A DNA stretch of 64,000 nt, taken from JAKFDI01 sp044508835 (lineage in GTDB: Bacteria; Pseudomonadota; Gammaproteobacteria; Burkholderiales; Burkholderiaceae_C). Below, one piece after another: positions 8,593 through 17,118 of the stretch. The notes beneath the pieces were generated by a model, which did no database searches, was not told the origin of the DNA, and worked only from the letters and a program-made list of their open reading frames with translations. The stretch lies in contig JBIQHD010000019.1 of assembly GCA_044508835.1 (NCBI GenBank), positions 27,077 to 91,076 of the forward strand. Direction: 5' to 3'. The translations under genes and the position numbers were made by a program. The stretch's first letter is position 1, and each line of letters starts with the position of its first letter.

Positions 8593-9762
8593 TCAGCGCG
8601 CGAGCGTGCGCACGACCCAGCGGCCGCCTTCGGCCACCAGCTCGCGGTCGCAGTCGAATTCCTGCGCCTCGTCTTCGTGGCCCGGCAGGGCGCAGACGAC
8701 CGTCTCGCCCTGCTCGCGCAGTTCGCGGATGCGTGCGCGCAGGGCCGCGTCCTCGCCCCAGGGCGCGCGGATCGCCGCGGCCAGCGGATGCGGCGGCACG
8801 AGCGCCGACAGCTCCTTGAGGTCGAGGCTGAACCCGACCGCGGGCCGGTTGCGGCCGAACACCGCGCCCACCTCGTCGTAGCGGCCGCCGCGCACCACGG
8901 CGTCGCTCGACCCGCGCGCATAGGCGGCGAAGCGGATGCCGCTGTAGTAGGTGTAGCCCACCAGGTCGGCCAGGTCGAAGCCCACGCGCACGCCCGGGTG
9001 CGCGGTCTCGATGTGGCGCGCGAGCCAGGCGAGATCCTCCAGCGCCGCGGCGATCGCCGGATGCGGGGGCAGGCTGCGGCGGGCCGCGTCGAGCACCTCC
9101 GCGCCGCCGTACAGGCGCACCAGCGCGGCGAGGCCGTCGCGCGTGGCGGCGGGCAGGTCGTGCGACAGCGCGGCGAGCGCCGATGCGTCCTTGGACGCCA
9201 GCGCGGCGACGATCCGCGCGGTGCGCGCCTCGTCGATCGCAGCCTGCGACAGCAGCGCGGCGACGATGCGCGCGTCGCCCAGGTCGAGCGTCACGCCGTC
9301 GAGGCCCAGGCTCGCCAGGCAGTCGAGCGCCAGGTCGACGGTTTCGAGGTCGGCTTCGAGGCCGGCGTGGCCGAAGGTCTCGCAGCCGAACTGCAGCGGC
9401 TCGCGCGTGGCGTGCAGGCCGCTCGGGCGGGTGTGCAGCACCGGGCCGCAGTAGCACAGGCGCGTGACGCCGGCACGGTTGAGCAGGTGCGCGTCGATGC
9501 GCGCGGCCTGGGGCGTGGTGTCGGCGCGCACGCCCAGGGTGCGGCCGCTCAGCTGGTCCACCAGCTTGAAGGTCTTCAGCCCGAGCTCGTGGCCGGTCCC
9601 CGACAGCAGCGACTCGATGTGTTCGAGCAGCGGCGGCATGACGAGCTCGAAACCGTAGCGCCGCGCCGCGTCCAGCAGGCGCCGGCGCAACTCCTCGATG
9701 TGCCGTGCCTGCGAGGGCAGAACATCGGCGATGTGCTCGGGCAGCAGCCAAGCAGACGACAT
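8593..9762 (-). CDS. hisZ: ATP phosphoribosyltransferase regulatory subunit
   Basis: HisZ is a histidyl-tRNA synthetase paralogue without aminoacylation activity that pairs with short-form HisG in the first step of histidine synthesis. The product has the class II synthetase motifs VRADTTPQAAR and, in its C-terminal half, VRGGRYDEVGAVFG, but lacks the C-terminal anticodon-binding domain, so it is HisZ rather than a second HisS. The true hisS is at 17119. The frame opens 30 bases earlier, but the start at 9762 (MSSAWLLPEHIADVLPS) fits the family, and a TACAAT -10 element lies between the two possible starts. hisG is not in the window. Confidence 0.93.
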   Translation of the reverse strand: MSSAWLLPEHIADVLPSQARHIEELRRRLLDAARRYGFELVMPPLLEHIESLLSGTGHELGLKTFKLVDQLSGRTLGVRADTTPQAARIDAHLLNRAGVTRLCYCGPVLHTRPSGLHATREPLQFGCETFGHAGLEADLETVDLALDCLASLGLDGVTLDLGDARIVAALLSQAAIDEARTARIVAALASKDASALAALSHDLPAATRDGLAALVRLYGGAEVLDAARRSLPPHPAIAAALEDLAWLARHIETAHPGVRVGFDLADLVGYTYYSGIRFAAYARGSSDAVVRGGRYDEVGAVFGRNRPAVGFSLDLKELSALVPPHPLAAAIRAPWGEDAALRARIRELREQGETVVCALPGHEDEAQEFDCDRELVAEGGRWVVRTLAR

Positions 9763-9790
9763 GGGAAACACCGGGGTATTTAAAACGGGC

Positions 9791-9796
9791 ATTGTA
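9791..9796 (-). promoter_or_regulatory. Candidate -10 element for hisZ-purA
   Basis: The minus strand reads TACAAT, close to the sigma-70 -10 consensus, placing a start site near 9784, about 22 bases before the chosen hisZ start. The -35 is not recognisable in the GC-rich DNA upstream. It supports the shorter HisZ start. Confidence 0.35.
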
Positions 9797-9835
9797 CCGG
9801 CGCACCCCGCGGCGGCGGCTCGGGGCGCGCCGGCG

Positions 9836-10030
9836 TCAGAACACCAGCAGGATCAGCGCCGCCCCGATGAGCATGCTGGCCAGGCCGATGAAGCGCAGCT
9901 GCCCGTCGCTGAGCTGCAGCGCGCGTTCGAACACGCGCCGCCAGGCGCCGGGGTTGAGGAAGGGCAGCAGGCCCTCGCCCACCAGCATCAGGGCGAGCGC
10001 GCCCAGCAGCAGATCGGCCGGATCCGGCAC
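9836..10030 (-). CDS. DUF2065 family small membrane protein (YjeT-like)
   Basis: A 64-residue protein with two hydrophobic segments (about 5-25 and 47-64) around a short polar stretch WRRVFERALQLSDGQLRFIG. This is the DUF2065/YjeT family, which is almost always found next to hflC. Its function is unknown. It lies 7 bases after the hflC stop, so it should be co-transcribed with hflK-hflC. Confidence 0.88.
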   Translation of the reverse strand: MPDPADLLLGALALMLVGEGLLPFLNPGAWRRVFERALQLSDGQLRFIGLASMLIGAALILLVF

Positions 10031-10037
10031 CGGCCGC

Positions 10038-10934
10038 CTACCGCCGCGCCGCCCCTGCCCCGTCGGCCTGGGCCCCGCCGCGGAAGGCGCGGAAGAAGTC
10101 GCTGGACGGGTCGACCACCATCAGGTCGGACTTGCTGCGGAAGCTGGCGCGATACGCCTCCAGGCTGCGGTAGAAATGGGCGAACTGCGGATCCCGGCCG
10201 AAGGCCTCGGCATAGACCGCGGCCGCCTGTGCATCGCCCTCGCCCTTGATCTTCTGCGCGTCACGGTAGGCGCCGGAGACGGTCACCTCGCGCTGGCGGT
10301 CGGCATCGGCGCGGATCTGCTCGGCCTCGGCGGCGCCGGTGGCGCGCAGCTCGTTGGCGACGCGCTTGCGCTCGGACTCCATGCGGCGATACACCGATTC
10401 GCTCACGTTGGCGGCGAAGTCCACCCGCTTGGTGCGCACGTCGATGATCTCGATGCCGAACGATTCCGCCTCGTCGGCCAGGCGCGTGCGCACGCCCTGC
10501 ATCACGCGCTCGCGGTCGGTGGCGATCACCTCCCTCACGGTGCGCTTGGTGATCTCTTCGTTGAAGGCCGCCTGCACGATGGGGCTCAGCCGGCTCTCGA
10601 CGTTGCGCATGTCCACGCCGTTGTTGCGGATGAACTGGCGCGCGTCGATGATGCGCCACTTCACCAGCCAGTCGATGACGAGGCTCTTCTTCTCGGCGGT
10701 GAAGATCGCGCGGCTTTCCGGGCTGTCGAGCGTCTGGATGCGGCGATCGAGGAACACGACGTTCTGCATGGGCGGCGGCAGCTTGAACTTGAGCCCCGGC
10801 TCGTTCACCACCTCCTTGATTTCACCGAGCGCGTAGACCACGGCGAACTGCCGCTGGTCGACGACGAAGAGCGTCGAGAAAAGCACCATCAGCACCACGA
10901 GGATGCCGGCGATGTAGGTACCGATGCGATTCAT
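10038..10934 (-). CDS. hflC: HflC, modulator of FtsH protease
   Basis: HflC forms with HflK a large SPFH/prohibitin-type periplasmic complex that surrounds and controls the membrane protease FtsH. The 298-residue protein has one N-terminal membrane segment (about 5-25) and then the SPFH domain beginning VVDQRQFAVVYALGE, with a long helical C-terminal half containing RVANELRATGAAEAEQIRADA. Length is usual. It follows hflK by 34 bases and precedes the DUF2065 gene. Confidence 0.96.
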   Translation of the reverse strand: MNRIGTYIAGILVVLMVLFSTLFVVDQRQFAVVYALGEIKEVVNEPGLKFKLPPPMQNVVFLDRRIQTLDSPESRAIFTAEKKSLVIDWLVKWRIIDARQFIRNNGVDMRNVESRLSPIVQAAFNEEITKRTVREVIATDRERVMQGVRTRLADEAESFGIEIIDVRTKRVDFAANVSESVYRRMESERKRVANELRATGAAEAEQIRADADRQREVTVSGAYRDAQKIKGEGDAQAAAVYAEAFGRDPQFAHFYRSLEAYRASFRSKSDLMVVDPSSDFFRAFRGGAQADGAGAARR

Positions 10935-10968
10935 GATTGTTCTGGCGGGTCGCGTGGATCTGGGGCGC

Positions 10969-12309
10969 TCAGCGGCTTTCGCGGGCCCGGCTGCGCTGGT
11001 TCTCGCGCGAGCGCGCGTCGCTTGCGCCCGTCGCCGGGCTCGTGGAGTCGGGCGGCAGCGCCGGCGCGGCCGTTTCCACCGGGGCGCCCGCCTGCTGCAT
11101 CAGCTTGTCCAGCGGCAGATAGAGCAGGTTCGAGTTGCCGTGGCTGTCGACCAGCACCTTGCCGACGCTGGCGTAGACCTGCTGCATCGCGTCGATGTAC
11201 ATGCGGTCGCGCGTCACCGTCGGCGCCTTGCGGTATTCCGTCAGCACCTGGCTGAAGCGCTGCGCATCGCCCTCGGCCTGCGCGATCACGCGGGCCTTGT
11301 AGCCCTGCGATTCCTCGCGCAGCCGCGCGGCCGTGCCCTGCGCCTGCGGGATCACGCTGTTGGCATAGGCCTGGCCTTCGTTCTTCAGGCGCTCGCGGTC
11401 CGCGCCGGCCTTGAGCGCGTCCTCGAACGCGGCCTGCACCTGCTCGGGCGGCTGCACGCTCTGCAGGTTCACGTTGGCGATCTGGATGCCGGAGCCGACA
11501 CGGTCGAGCTGAGCCTGGATGGAGCGGATCAGCTCCAGCGCGATGGCGTCGCGCTGCTCGTAGAGCACCGAGTCCATGTTGGTCGAGCCGACGATCTCGC
11601 GCACGGCCGATTCGGCGGCCATGACCACGGCCTCCTCGGGATCGCGGTTCTCGAACAGGAACTTGCGCGTGTCGGCCAGGCGGTACTGCACGGTGAAGCG
11701 GATGTCGACGATGTTCTCGTCGCGCGTGAGCATCGACGAATCGCGCAGGCCGGTGGCCTGGATCACCGAGCTGCGCCCGATCTCCTTGGTGCGCAGCTGC
11801 GTGTACGCCACGGTCTCGTGCGACTGGAAGGGATACGGCAGGCGCCACTGGAAGCCGGCATTGACGGTCTTGCTGTAGCTGCCGAAGGTCAGCACGACCG
11901 CCTGCTGGCCTTCCTGCACGATGAAGAAGCCGCTGCCGAGCCAGATCAGCGCCACGACGCCGGCGATGAGGCCGACGCCGATGCCCGCGCTCTTCATGTC
12001 GGGCTGGAAGTTGTTGCCGTCGCCCGAACCGCCCCCGCGCGGCCCACCACCGCCGCCCTTGCCGCCGAACAGGCCGCTGAGCTTGCGGTTGAAGTCGCGC
12101 CACAGCTCGTCGAGGTCGGGAGGGCCGTCGCCGCGATTGCCGGTGTTCAGGAGGCGCCCGTCCGTGCGGTCGCCGGCCAGCCGCGCCGGCAGGAACGGCA
12201 GCCGCTTCGCGACGCCGCCGAGCAGCACGAGGGCCGCATGCGCGACGCCGGCCAGCCGTGGAAGGAAATGGGTCGCTCGACCCTGCCGCGCGGCGGAGAA
12301 GCTGCTCAT
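10969..12309 (-). CDS. hflK: HflK, modulator of FtsH protease
   Basis: Partner of HflC in the FtsH-regulating complex. Recognisable features start at DLDELWRDFNRKLSGLFGGK (about 76-95), then a Gly-rich linker, one membrane segment (about 117-138) and the SPFH domain FIVQEGQQAVVLTFG, with a long helical stretch and a Pro/Ser-rich tail. The first 70 residues are unusual: they are hydrophobic and Arg-rich, and lack the NLNDPRWG-type motif I expect before DLDELW. The ATG overlaps the hflX stop by four bases (ATGA), which supports this start through coupled translation, but a frameshift near the N-terminus cannot be excluded. Confidence 0.9.
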   Translation of the reverse strand: MSSFSAARQGRATHFLPRLAGVAHAALVLLGGVAKRLPFLPARLAGDRTDGRLLNTGNRGDGPPDLDELWRDFNRKLSGLFGGKGGGGGPRGGGSGDGNNFQPDMKSAGIGVGLIAGVVALIWLGSGFFIVQEGQQAVVLTFGSYSKTVNAGFQWRLPYPFQSHETVAYTQLRTKEIGRSSVIQATGLRDSSMLTRDENIVDIRFTVQYRLADTRKFLFENRDPEEAVVMAAESAVREIVGSTNMDSVLYEQRDAIALELIRSIQAQLDRVGSGIQIANVNLQSVQPPEQVQAAFEDALKAGADRERLKNEGQAYANSVIPQAQGTAARLREESQGYKARVIAQAEGDAQRFSQVLTEYRKAPTVTRDRMYIDAMQQVYASVGKVLVDSHGNSNLLYLPLDKLMQQAGAPVETAAPALPPDSTSPATGASDARSRENQRSRARESR

Positions 12310-13577
12310 GTATGTCGGTTGATGTGAGGAGTACGGGTTCGCTGCGGGGACGCAGCGGCTGGCTCGTTCAGTCCGGCGTCGGCATCGAACGCAACGGCAG
12401 ATGAGGGCGGCCCCTCGTCTTTCAACTCGGCCTCGGCCGCGGAGGTGCCGGCGGCCGCCTCGGCGATGAGGCGGCGGAGCTCGTCCAGCCCTTCGCCGCT
12501 CTGCGCGCTCACGAAGACGCGCGGCACCCGCACGCCGCCTTCGAGCTCCAGGGCGTCGCTGGCCAGGCGGGGCCGCTGCGTCGGCTCGAGCTTGTCGACC
12601 TTGTTGAAGACCAGCAGCTGCCGGACGTCCGCCGCGCCGATGTCGCGGAGCACGCGCTGCACTTCGGCCATCTGCTCGTCGAGCACCGGGCTGGCCGCGT
12701 CGACCACGTGCAGCAGCAGGTCGGCGTCGGCCGCCTCCTGCAGCGTGGCCTCGAAGGCCTCCACCAGCTTGTGCGGCAGGTCGCGGATGAAGCCGACGGT
12801 GTCGGACAGCGACACGCTGCGGCCGGCATCCTCGAGGTAGAACTGCCGCGTGGTGGTGTCCAGCGTGGCGAAGAGCTGGTCCGCGGCGTAGCTGCGGGCC
12901 TTCACCAGGGCGTTGAACAGGGTCGACTTGCCCGCGTTGGTATAGCCCACGAGCGACACCCGGAAGGTCTGGTTGCGCTCGCGCGAGCGGCGCTGCGTGG
13001 AGCGCTGGCGCTTGACCTTCTCCAGCCGCGCCTTCACCGCCTTGATGCGCTCGCCGATCATGCGGCGGTCGAGCTCGATCTGCGCCTCGCCCGGCCCGCC
13101 GCGCGTGCCGATGCCGCCGCGCTGGCGCTCGAGGTGGCTCCAGCGGCGCACGAGCCGCGTGGCGAGGTACTGCAGCTGCGCGAGCTCGACCTGCAGCTTG
13201 CCCTCGTGGCTCTGGGCACGCGCCGCGAAGATCTCGAGGATCAGCATGGTGCGGTCGGCCACCGCCACGCCCAGGTGGCGTTCGAGGTTGCGCTGCTGCA
13301 CCGGCGAGAGCGCCTGGTCGAAGAGCACCGCCTCGGCCTGGTGGCCCTCGACCAGCGCCTTGATCTCGTCGGCCTTGCCCGAGCCGATGAACAGCGCGGG
13401 GTCCGGCGCCTTGCGCCGGGCGATCACGCGCGCCACGGGCAGGTCGCCCGCGGATTCGGCCAGCAGCGCGAGCTCGTCGAGCGTGGCGTCGAAGTGGCCG
13501 GCGCCGGAGACATCCACGCCGACCAGCACCGCGCGCGCCAGCGCCGGCACCGCCGCGTCGGCGGCGGTCGGGCTCAA
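12306..13577 (-). CDS. hflX: GTPase HflX
   Basis: A ribosome-associated GTPase that can split stalled or heat-damaged ribosomes. The 423-residue protein has the HflX N-terminal domain (FIGSGKADEIKAL at about 63-75), a helical linker with GGIGTRGGPGE, and the GTP-binding domain with P-loop GYTNAGKS at 211-218 and DTVGFI downstream. The frame opens with TTG at 13577; a GTG at 13550 is an alternative start. It lies between hfq (37 bases upstream) and hflK (4-base overlap), the classical hfq-hflX-hflK-hflC order. Confidence 0.95.
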   Translation of the reverse strand: MSPTAADAAVPALARAVLVGVDVSGAGHFDATLDELALLAESAGDLPVARVIARRKAPDPALFIGSGKADEIKALVEGHQAEAVLFDQALSPVQQRNLERHLGVAVADRTMLILEIFAARAQSHEGKLQVELAQLQYLATRLVRRWSHLERQRGGIGTRGGPGEAQIELDRRMIGERIKAVKARLEKVKRQRSTQRRSRERNQTFRVSLVGYTNAGKSTLFNALVKARSYAADQLFATLDTTTRQFYLEDAGRSVSLSDTVGFIRDLPHKLVEAFEATLQEAADADLLLHVVDAASPVLDEQMAEVQRVLRDIGAADVRQLLVFNKVDKLEPTQRPRLASDALELEGGVRVPRVFVSAQSGEGLDELRRLIAEAAAGTSAAEAELKDEGPPSSAVAFDADAGLNEPAAASPQRTRTPHINRHT

Positions 13578-13614
13578 GGTCGGCGCGACGCGCGCATCGG
13601 ATGCGGCGCCGCGG

Positions 13615-13857
13615 TCAGCTCTGATCGGGGCTCTCGGCGGCGTGGAAATTCACCGCACGACCCGGCACGACGGTCGAGATGGCGTGCTTGTAGACCATCT
13701 GCGTCACCGTATTGCGAAGAAGCACCACATACTGATCGAAAGACTCGATGTGGCCCTGCAGCTTGATCCCGTTGACGAGGTAGATCGACACCGGCACATG
13801 CTCTTTGCGCAGCAGGTTCAGAAAGGGATCTTGGAGGAGTTGACCCTTGTTGCTCAC
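13615..13857 (-). CDS. hfq: RNA chaperone Hfq
   Basis: Hfq is a hexameric Sm-like protein that helps small RNAs pair with mRNAs. The 80-residue protein has the Sm1 motif in VSIYLVNGIKLQGHIESFDQ and the Sm2 motif YKHAISTVV. The N-terminal Gln8 of SNKGQLLQDPFLN, used for U-rich RNA binding, is present. It starts with GTG, seven bases after GGAG. The C-terminal tail is short, as in other betaproteobacteria. A hairpin lies upstream between der and hfq. Confidence 0.97.
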   Translation of the reverse strand: MSNKGQLLQDPFLNLLRKEHVPVSIYLVNGIKLQGHIESFDQYVVLLRNTVTQMVYKHAISTVVPGRAVNFHAAESPDQS

Positions 13858-13898
13858 GATATAGCTCCGTGTTCAAAAGCATTGAGAGCGGCACGTTA

Positions 13899-13923
13899 AC
13901 ACAGAGGTTCCGCTCCCCTGTGT
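13899..13923. repeat. Inverted repeat between der and hfq
   Basis: ACACAGAGG (13899-13907) and CCCCTGTGT (13915-13923) can form a 9-bp hairpin with one G-U pair and a 7-base loop. On the minus strand it lies after the der stop and about 40 bases before hfq. There is no T-run after it, so it is more likely a pausing or mRNA-stabilising hairpin than a terminator. Confidence 0.5.
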
Positions 13924-13935
13924 AAACAGGCGTCG

Positions 13936-15270
13936 TCAGGCGCCCCTGTCGTCGAACGGGTTGCGCCCGGAGCGGGTCTCGATGCGCAGCGGCGTTCCGA
14001 CCAGCTTGAAGTGCTCTCGGAAGCGCCCTTCGAGGTAGCGCTTGTAGGCGTCGGTCACGTGCTCGAGCGAGTTGCCGTGGATGACGATGACCGGCGGATT
14101 CATGCCGCCCTGGTGTGCATAGCGCAATTTCGGGCGGAACATGCCGGCGCGCTTGGGTGCCTGGTGCTCCACCGCCTCCTGCAGGAGGCGGGTCAGCACG
14201 GGCGTGGGCATCTTGCGGGTGGCCGAGGCGTGGGCGTCGGCGATGGCCTTCCAGAGCGGACCGAGCCCCTGGCGCCGGATGGCCGAGATGTGGAGCACCG
14301 GCGCGAACTTGAGGAAGGCGAGCCGCTGCTCGATGGAGCGCTGCAGCAGCTGCTTCTGGTAGTCGTCGACCGCGTCCCACTTGTTGACGGCCAGCACGAC
14401 GGCGCGGCCGCTGTCGAGGATGTAGCCCGCGATGTGGGCGTCCTGGTCGGTCACGCCCTGCGTCGCGTCGAGCAGCAGCAGCACCACGTTCGCCTCGGCG
14501 ATGGCCTGCAGCGTCTTGACCACGGAGAACTTCTCGATCGCCTGGAACACCCGGCCCTTGCGCCGCAGCCCGGCGGTGTCGATGAGCTGGAACTTCTGCC
14601 CGTTGCGCTCGAAGGGCACCGTGATCGCGTCGCGCGTGGTGCCGGGCAGGTCGAAGGCGACGAGGCGCTCCTCGCCGAGCCAGGTGTTGATGAGCGTGCT
14701 CTTGCCCACGTTGGGGCGGCCGGCCACGGCGAGGCGGATCGGCGCGCCCTCCTGCGGCTCCTCGTCGTCCGGGTCGGGCTCGAAGCCGGCCAGCGCGGCC
14801 TCGACCAGGCTGCGCACGCCCTGCCCGTGCGCCGCCGAGACCGCGTGCGGCTCGCCCATGCCGAGCTCGTGGAATTCGGCCAGGTGCGGCGAGTCGGCCA
14901 TGCCCTCGGCCTTGTTGACCGCCAGCAGCACCGTCTTGCCCGAGGTCCGCAGGTAGCGCGCGATGTCGTGGTCCTGGGCCGACAGGCCGGCGCGCACGTC
15001 GACGACGAAGATCACGGCATCGGCCTCGGCCACGGCCTGGCGCGCCTGCTTGGCCATCTCCTTGACGATGCCCGTGGAACTGTCCGGCTCGAAGCCGCCG
15101 GTGTCGATGACGATGAACTCGCGGTCGCCCACGCGGCCGTCGCCGTAGTGGCGGTCGCGGGTCAGCCCCGAGAAATCGGCCACGATGGCGTCCCGGGTCC
15201 GGGTCAGGCGGTTGAACAGCGTCGACTTGCCGACGTTGGGCCGCCCGACGATGGCGATGACGGGTTTCAT
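13936..15270 (-). CDS. der: Ribosome-associated GTPase Der (EngA)
   Basis: An essential GTPase with two tandem GTP-binding domains needed for 50S ribosome assembly. Both P-loops are visible: GRPNVGKSTLFN at about 9-20 and GRPNVGKSTLIN near residue 187. The second domain also shows DTAGLRRKGRV. The KH-like C-terminal domain ends in ETRSGRNPFDDR. The 444-residue length is standard. It follows bamB by 18 bases on the same strand, a pairing conserved in many Proteobacteria. Confidence 0.97.
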   Translation of the reverse strand: MKPVIAIVGRPNVGKSTLFNRLTRTRDAIVADFSGLTRDRHYGDGRVGDREFIVIDTGGFEPDSSTGIVKEMAKQARQAVAEADAVIFVVDVRAGLSAQDHDIARYLRTSGKTVLLAVNKAEGMADSPHLAEFHELGMGEPHAVSAAHGQGVRSLVEAALAGFEPDPDDEEPQEGAPIRLAVAGRPNVGKSTLINTWLGEERLVAFDLPGTTRDAITVPFERNGQKFQLIDTAGLRRKGRVFQAIEKFSVVKTLQAIAEANVVLLLLDATQGVTDQDAHIAGYILDSGRAVVLAVNKWDAVDDYQKQLLQRSIEQRLAFLKFAPVLHISAIRRQGLGPLWKAIADAHASATRKMPTPVLTRLLQEAVEHQAPKRAGMFRPKLRYAHQGGMNPPVIVIHGNSLEHVTDAYKRYLEGRFREHFKLVGTPLRIETRSGRNPFDDRGA

Positions 15271-15288
15271 CCGGGCACGCCCCGCGCG

Positions 15289-16431
15289 CTATTCGAGGCG
15301 GAAGGCGAACAGGCCGCCGCCGCGCGTGACCACCAGCAGGGTGTTGCCCGACACGGCCGGCGCGACGGCGATCGGCGTGCCGTCGGTGGTGAGCCGCAGC
15401 GCGGCCTCGCCGGTGTCCCGCGAGAAGAAGTGGACCAGGCCCTCGGCATCGCCGAACACGACGTGGCGGTTGATCGCCAGCGGCGCGCCCAGGCCGCGGT
15501 ACAGCAGCTTCTCGGACGTCCAGGCGGGCTCGCCATTGGCGAGCTTCCACGCGGTGATGCGGTCGGACGCATCGGCGCCGTAAACCTGGACGTCGTCGGC
15601 CGCGACGCCGTCGGTGCCGCCGATCGGGCGCGTCCACGCGAGCGTGCCGCGCTCGGCGTTCACGCAGCCCACGGCCGCCTGGAACGCGCGGGCGCACACC
15701 AGGTCGCCCACCCGGGCGACCGGCGCGACCAGGTCGGCCAGGCGCTCGATCTCGTTCGTGCCGCGCGGCGAGCCCACCGGCAGCTCCCAGCGCACGTTGC
15801 CGTTCGCGGGGTCGAGCCCGGCCAGGCGCGGCCCCTGCCCGACCAGCAGCGTGTCCTTGAACGCCGCCAGCACGCCGGCCTGCGCCAGCGTCAGCGGATC
15901 GCCGGGGCGCCGCACCGACCACAGCCGGGCACCGTTCATCGCGTCGAAGGCGTGCACGCTGCGGTCGATGCCGAGCACGAAGACGCGCTCGCCGGCCACC
16001 AGCGGCGCGGTGGTGACGCGCAGGGCGAGCGGCTGGCGCCAGAGCACGCGGCCGGCCTCGAGCGTGACGAGCTCGCCGCCGCGGGTGACCACCGAGGCGA
16101 ACCGCCCGTCGCTGCCCACGCCCGCGGCCAGCGGGGCGCCCACGCTGCCGCGCCACAGTTCGCGGCCGATGTCGGCCTGCACGGCGAGCACGGTGCCGTC
16201 GCCGCCGGCGACGGTGAAGACGTTGGGGCTGACGGCCACCGAGAGCGGGAAGTCCACGGCGTCGACGCGGTGCGTCCAGGCCGGCGTGGCGCCGGTGGTC
16301 GCGACGACGGGCTCCAGGGGCTTCGGCTCGGGCTTCTTGCCGGCGCTGGAGCAGCCGGCCAGCACGGCGGCGGCCAGGGCCGCGGCCACACCGAGCCGAA
16401 GGGCGCGCGGCACGGCGGGGCGGTGGATCAT
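15289..16431 (-). CDS. bamB: Outer membrane protein assembly factor BamB
   Basis: BamB is the beta-propeller lipoprotein of the BAM complex that inserts proteins into the outer membrane. The 380-residue product has a signal peptide with lipobox LAGC (Cys27), then repeated propeller blades with Trp/Gly motifs such as GRVLWRQPL, GARLWSV and GNVRWELP. Its start overlaps the stop of the yfgM-like gene by four bases (ATGA), so the two are translationally coupled. BamB and YfgM-type proteins are neighbours in many genomes. Confidence 0.95.
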   Translation of the reverse strand: MIHRPAVPRALRLGVAAALAAAVLAGCSSAGKKPEPKPLEPVVATTGATPAWTHRVDAVDFPLSVAVSPNVFTVAGGDGTVLAVQADIGRELWRGSVGAPLAAGVGSDGRFASVVTRGGELVTLEAGRVLWRQPLALRVTTAPLVAGERVFVLGIDRSVHAFDAMNGARLWSVRRPGDPLTLAQAGVLAAFKDTLLVGQGPRLAGLDPANGNVRWELPVGSPRGTNEIERLADLVAPVARVGDLVCARAFQAAVGCVNAERGTLAWTRPIGGTDGVAADDVQVYGADASDRITAWKLANGEPAWTSEKLLYRGLGAPLAINRHVVFGDAEGLVHFFSRDTGEAALRLTTDGTPIAVAPAVSGNTLLVVTRGGGLFAFRLE

Positions 16432-17090
16432 CGGCCGGCCTCCGGAACGCCCGGCGCAGCGCCGAGCGCCGTCAGCTTGGCCTCGATCAGCCGCCGGTAG
16501 GACACGTCGGCGGCCATCGCCTGCCATGCCTTCTGGTAGGCCGCGCGGGCGTCGTCCTTCTTGCCCTGCGCGAGCAGCACGTCGCCACGGCGGTCGGCCA
16601 CGAGCGCCGCGAATTCCGGCACGTCGGCGCGGTCGAGCTGCTGCAGCGCCTCGTCGTACTTCTTCTGTTCGAGCAGCACGCCGGCCAGGCGCAGGCGGGC
16701 CATGCTGCGGTAGGCGTCCTCCTGCGCATTCGCCCCCACCCATTCCAGGGCGGCGGCGGCCGCGTCCGCATTCCCCCGGTCGGCCTGCAGCTTCGCGTCC
16801 AGCAGGCCGCCCTGCCCGGCGAAGACGGTGCGCGGATAGCGCTCCTTCAGGTCGGTGAAGATGCGCGTGCTGCGGTCGGCGTCGCCCGCCCTCACGGCCT
16901 TGTCCAGCTCGTTGAACATGGCCGAGGCCTTGATCGCCTGGTCGCGCTGCCACCACTGCCAGCCGTTCCAGGCCGCCAGCGCGCCGAAGCCGAGGATCGC
17001 GACCCAGGTGATCAGGTTGCCGTACTTGTTCCAGAAGTGCTTGACCTGGTCGAGCTGTTCCTGTTCTTCGAGATTGAGCTGGGTGGCCAT
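16428..17090 (-). CDS. YfgM family tetratricopeptide membrane protein
   Basis: A 220-residue inner-membrane protein with one N-terminal membrane segment (about 25-46, LITWVAILGFGALAAWNGW) after a short cytoplasmic acidic stretch, and a periplasmic helical-repeat domain (DUF2133/TPR_21). In E. coli YfgM binds SecYEG and periplasmic chaperones. The residues YPRTVFAGQGGLLDAKLQ and KYDEALQQLD show the TPR-like pattern. The start at 17090 was chosen because the segment upstream overlaps hisS and does not match the family. It lies between hisS and bamB. Confidence 0.9.
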   Translation of the reverse strand: MATQLNLEEQEQLDQVKHFWNKYGNLITWVAILGFGALAAWNGWQWWQRDQAIKASAMFNELDKAVRAGDADRSTRIFTDLKERYPRTVFAGQGGLLDAKLQADRGNADAAAAALEWVGANAQEDAYRSMARLRLAGVLLEQKKYDEALQQLDRADVPEFAALVADRRGDVLLAQGKKDDARAAYQKAWQAMAADVSYRRLIEAKLTALGAAPGVPEAGR

Positions 17091-17118
17091 GGGCGGCGGG
17101 TCCGGTCGAAAGGCGGGA

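Noticed and set aside
8593..9762. Second histidyl-tRNA synthetase
   Set aside because: It lacks the C-terminal anticodon-binding domain, and a full hisS is present at 17119. HisZ fits better.
7234..9783. 849-residue open frame on the plus strand opposite purA and hisZ
   Set aside because: It is antisense to purA and hisZ and has no domain. The real genes have complete catalytic or family motifs.
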